From positions 9,449,001 to 9,513,000 of the forward strand of contig NZ_CP122458.1 of NCBI RefSeq assembly GCF_032598905.1: a stretch of DNA of 64,000 nucleotides. The letters run 5' to 3'. Positions 61,203-64,000 of this stretch are shown piece by piece. The position numbers and the translations under genes were made by a program. The stretch's first letter is position 1; each line of letters starts with the position of its first letter. Under the pieces are notes generated by a model. That model worked only from the letters and a program-made list of their open reading frames with translations. It was not told the DNA's origin and did not search any database. Source of the stretch: Streptomyces sp. 11x1 (lineage in GTDB: Bacteria; Actinomycetota; Actinomycetes; Streptomycetales; Streptomycetaceae).

Positions 61203-61946
61203 ATGGCGGCAGGCTCGTCGGCACGGCCTCCACTGGTGCTGCCCGGTACCCGCGCGGGACGCGATCCGGAGCGTTCCCTGCGGCGTGGACCGCGCCGCAC
61301 CCCGCCCGAGGTGGTCGCCGCCAACCAGCGCGACCGGCTCCTGGACGGCTTCGTCCGCACCGTCGCCCAGGTCGGCTACGCCCGCACCCGGGTCAGCGAC
61401 ATCTGCCAGGCGGCAGGCGTGACCAGGCCGGTCTTCTACGAGCTGTTCAAGGGCAAGGAGGATGCCTTCCTAGCTGCCCACCAGTACGGCACCTCCCTGG
61501 TCTTCAACGCCATGGAGGAGGCCCACGCCCAGGCCTCCGACTGGCCGGGCCGGGTGCGCGCCGGGCTCGGCGCGCTGCTCGGCATCCTCGCCAACGCGCC
61601 CGACTTCGCCGCCATGGCCATCGTGGAGATCGACGCGGTCGGCCCAGCCGGGCGGAAGGCACGCGAGGAGCTGCTGGCCCGCTTCCGGGACTTCTTCACC
61701 GACCTGCCCAAGGCCGAACTTCCCATCCCGACCGAGGAGTTGGTCGACATGGTGATCGGCGGGGTGTACTCCGCGATCTACCGGCGGATCGCCGCCGACC
61801 GAACCGCCGAGCTGCCCGGCCTGCTGCCCGGCCTGGCCTTCTCCGTACTGGCCCCCTTCCTCGGCCCGGAACGCGCCGCCGCCTACCTCGCCGACCCGGC
61901 GCCCTCCGCCAACCTCGTCCCGGCCTGCCTGGCCCCGGAGACCTGA
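61203..61946 (+). CDS. TetR family transcriptional regulator
   Basis: A 247-residue TetR protein with a 35-residue basic N-terminal extension before the helix-turn-helix (TRVSDICQAAGVTRPVFYELFKGKEDAFLAA, about 60-92). It is divergent from the secreted protein/polyester hydrolase pair and is the natural candidate to control it. AGGAAGGA lies before ATG 61203. The ligand is unknown. Confidence 0.9.
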   Translation: MAAGSSARPPLVLPGTRAGRDPERSLRRGPRRTPPEVVAANQRDRLLDGFVRTVAQVGYARTRVSDICQAAGVTRPVFYELFKGKEDAFLAAHQYGTSLVFNAMEEAHAQASDWPGRVRAGLGALLGILANAPDFAAMAIVEIDAVGPAGRKAREELLARFRDFFTDLPKAELPIPTEELVDMVIGGVYSAIYRRIAADRTAELPGLLPGLAFSVLAPFLGPERAAAYLADPAPSANLVPACLAPET

Positions 61947-62069
61947 TTCCGAATGCAGCGGAAGATCGCGTCATCGCCCCGGAACGGTCCACGCCCGTCG
62001 CACGCGCAAGCTGTGACACGCGTCCACCGGAGCGATGACGTACCAGCCGTCCCAAGGCCCCGCACCCCA

Positions 62070-62640
62070 TGAGCGACTCCGCGCCGCATGTGGGATGGCC
62101 ACGTCGGGCCTGGCACAAGGCCCGATTGCGTGCGAACTGATCGCCGTGCAGCAAGACGGCCTGCTCAGCCCCGGCCGCGGCCCTTTCGTGCTGGTCGCGG
62201 TCTGCCCGCGCGAGGGCTTCGAGCCCGGCCGGTTCGGCGGGCGTTTGGAACTCCGGCCAGTGAGGATCGGCGTCGCTCGGCCCCTTGGCGTAGAGCCGGT
62301 GAGCACGCACGATCGCTTGATCTGTGGTGCTCGGGTCGCCCAGCAGCGCCAAGCCACCGGCCTCCCGCATCGCGAACAACGAGAGCATCCGCGCCGAGCC
62401 GTACGACTCACCGCTGTCTGCGTGCCCTGGGCTGCGGAGATCACCTCACGGGGACGGCCTGATGCCTTGGCCAGGAGCGAGACGCAGCCGAAGGCGTGCC
62501 CCGCAAGGCCCGGGTCGTGGGCGATCCGGGCGGCGGCCAACGCCTCGTTGTAGAGGCTGCGGGCGTCGGCGGGGCGGCCGGAATCGTAGGACAGCCACCC
62601 GGCCGCGATCGCCAGATGGCCCGTCGCCGACCGCAGCCGC
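62070..62640 (-). pseudogene. Remnant of a TPR-type (XRE-family) Streptomyces regulator
   Basis: Reading leftward from about 62640, one frame encodes RLRSATGHLAIAAGWLSYD, then SLYNEALAAARIAHDPGLAG and ISAAQGTQTAVSR. After a frameshift near 62396 another frame gives SARMLSLFAMREAGGLALLG and ERAAAGAEQAVLLHGDQFARN. This is the TPR half of the common Streptomyces XRE/TPR regulators. The helix-turn-helix half is absent and the C terminus is scrambled after ALCQAR. Confidence 0.65.
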
Positions 62641-62762
62641 CTGGGTCCGCAAGAACCGTACGACCCGGAATCGTTGGGCCACGTACCTCCCGGTCGGCGT
62701 CATGATCACCCCGGAGCCGGCCGGCACCGACGCGGCCCGTGTCGAAGGCTGGGACCCCGAGG

Positions 62763-62859
62763 CAGCAGCCGCTCGGCGACCTCGCGGACGAGTTCAAGAC
62801 CAATCCGCCGAACGTAGTGACTCAAGCAGGCGAAGCAGGTCATGCTGGGACAAGGCCAC
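62763..62859 (-). mobile_element. IS256-family transposase remnant (N-terminal tip)
   Basis: A GTG-led fragment reads ALSQHDLLRLLESLRSAD. After one extra base it continues as GLELVREVAERLL, together the N terminus of Streptomyces IS256/mutator transposases as I remember them. The homology then stops abruptly beside the regulator remnant. The DDE domain is gone, so the element is dead. Confidence 0.6.
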
Positions 62860-63385
62860 CGGGCACCCCCTTGGACCGAACTGGCAGTTCACCAAGGACA
62901 GTTGCACGGTGGCCTGCCCCGTTCTCAGGGAGCGTTCACCGGCAGTCGATGCACACGAGGGCACGGATACGGCGCACTTCCCAGCCAAGATCCGTTACAC
63001 CACTCCACGGTCACGCCAAGGGACGCCATCAGCCGCGCAGGGCAGGCAGCGGATGTGGCCTGCCGACGGAGAGGGCCTCCTGGGCGCAGTCGTGGATGAG
63101 GCTCAGGGCACGAAGCAGGCTCTTCGGTTGCTGTCAGTCGAGCACGACAGATCATTGGTGCTGCTGGCGAATGGCAATTCTCGTCGACTGTGGGTGTTCC
63201 AGGCAGTCCGGTCGGCCGTGAAACGGGTCGACGTCCGACAACACCCGACACTCCAACCACACCCGGCATTCTCGTCTCAGCGCACTCTCACCTGCTGATC
63301 CGTCAGGCGCTGCCAAGGTGACAGAGCGCTCTCTTTGCGTGCTGCTTGCTCTCCAGTGAGCTCGCTGCCGCATGGCGGCGGGACT
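62860..63385. other. Intergenic stretch between IS remnant and rpoA-like gene
   Basis: About 525 bp with no supported gene. Open frames on both strands have poor codon bias. No rplQ follows the rpoA-like gene here, and no strong terminator hairpin was found by eye. Confidence 0.5.
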
Positions 63386-64000
63386 TCAGGCAGTGCTCCC
63401 GAAGGTAGTGAGAGGTTCGGCACCGGGGCTGTCCTTGAAGGCCAGGCCCAGGTCGGCCAGTTTCGCCTTGACCTCGTCGATGGACTTCGTACCGAAGTTG
63501 CGGATGTCGAGCAGGTCGGCCTCGGAGCGGGCGACGAGTTCTTCCACGGAGTGGATGCCCTCGCGCTTGAGACAGTTGTAGGAGCGGACGGTGAGCTCCA
63601 GTTCCTCGATCGGCAGAGCCAGGTCGGCGGTGAGGGCGGCGTCCGTGGGGGACGGGCCCATGTCGATGCCTTCGGCGTCGATGTTGAGCTCGCGGACCAG
63701 GCCGAACAGCTCGACCAGGGTCTTACCGGCGGACGCCATGGCGTCACGGGGACGCATGGCCTGCTTGGTCTCGACATCGACGATCAGCTTGTCGAAGTCG
63801 GTGCGTTGCTCGACACGGGTAGCCTCGACCTTGTACGTGACGTTGAGTACAGGGCTGTAGATGGAGTCGACCGGGATACGGCCGATCTCCTGGCCCACCT
63901 GCTTGTTCTGTGCGGCGGAGACGTAACCGCGGCCACGCTCGACCGTGAACTCCATCTCCAGCTTGCCCTTGTCGTTCAGCGTGGCCAGGACCAGGTCGGG
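63386..64000 (-). CDS. rpoA: RNA polymerase alpha subunit, partial; probable second copy
   Basis: The last 204 codons of an RpoA; the N terminus lies beyond the right edge. Present are the end of the N-terminal dimerisation domain ([28 protein letters not shown]) and the alpha C-terminal domain ([36 protein letters not shown]). The core is near identical to Streptomyces RpoA as I recall it, but the end, [18 protein letters not shown], replaces the usual PPGFDPTAAADAFG acidic tail. Downstream is decayed DNA instead of rplQ. Both points suggest a paralogue or displaced duplicate rather than the ribosomal-operon gene. Confidence 0.85.
   Translation of the reverse strand, partial: PDLVLATLNDKGKLEMEFTVERGRGYVSAAQNKQVGQEIGRIPVDSIYSPVLNVTYKVEATRVEQRTDFDKLIVDVETKQAMRPRDAMASAGKTLVELFGLVRELNIDAEGIDMGPSPTDAALTADLALPIEELELTVRSYNCLKREGIHSVEELVARSEADLLDIRNFGTKSIDEVKAKLADLGLAFKDSPGAEPLTTFGSTA

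Noticed and set aside
63386..64000. The housekeeping rpoA of the ribosomal alpha operon
   Set aside because: No rplQ downstream, and the C-terminal tail differs from the Streptomyces RpoA I recall; not fully excluded because the upstream side is outside the window.

Overview
The window is high-GC DNA with the third-position bias, GTG starts, ATGA/GTGA start-stop overlaps, secreted xylanases and gene families of a Streptomyces or close relative. It reads as accessory chromosome: several self-contained clusters separated by decayed gene and insertion-element remnants. No tRNA, rRNA or CRISPR was seen.

1-17.3 kb is a catabolic island. It holds a Rieske oxygenase with an SDR and the start of a PEP-utilising enzyme, a VOC protein, a three-gene 2-oxoacid dehydrogenase complex (E1 alpha, E1 beta, E2), two divergent TetR regulators, and a long minus-strand acyl-CoA operon (enoyl-CoA hydratase, unknown protein, PPDK-like enzyme, acyl-CoA dehydrogenase, DUF35, thiolase-fold enzyme, SDR), with a further acyl-CoA dehydrogenase running divergently. 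An inverted motif (TACTG-N11-CAGTA-like) recurs with identical spacing in four of its intergenic regions, suggesting one regulon. The substrate is not identifiable; a side-chain bearing ring compound broken down through CoA thioesters fits the enzymes.

17.5-22.7 kb is a secreted xylan-degrading set: a GH62 arabinofuranosidase, divergent from a GH10 xylanase (xlnA-like) and a feruloyl-esterase-like enzyme. All three carry ricin-type CBM13 domains.

23.4-42.3 kb is the most interesting part. Four 15-17 bp palindromes matching the Streptomyces Zur (zinc) box mark it. On the minus strand lie three PLP enzymes (DapDC-like Y4yA type, cysteine-synthase/rhodanese fusion, class V aminotransferase), a nonsense-mutated methyltransferase and a beta-propeller. 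On the plus strand a nearly continuous operon encodes a FecBCD-type metallophore importer, then a 37-residue RiPP precursor with its own Zur-like box, an attenuator hairpin, an RRE/E1-like protein, a CocE-type hydrolase, a YcaO enzyme, a SagB-type dehydrogenase and two fused ABC exporters. I infer a zinc-starvation-induced azol(in)e peptide, possibly a ribosomal zincophore.

42.3-43.8 kb is decayed, with a frameshifted TcmP-like remnant. 43.8-58.8 kb is a lipid/polyketide operon: two PUFA-synthase-like megaenzymes (PfaD-ER/KS/AT/ACP/KR and KS/AT/DH/PPTase), a free ACP, an alpha/beta hydrolase, a glycosyltransferase and a zinc-ribbon methyltransferase, suggesting a glycosylated lipid. 59.3-61.9 kb carries a secreted polyester hydrolase with the GWSMGG motif of PETases, a secreted protein of unknown function and a TetR regulator. 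62-63.4 kb holds remnants of a TPR-type regulator and an IS256 transposase. The right edge is an rpoA gene with an atypical C terminus in a non-ribosomal context, probably a second alpha subunit.
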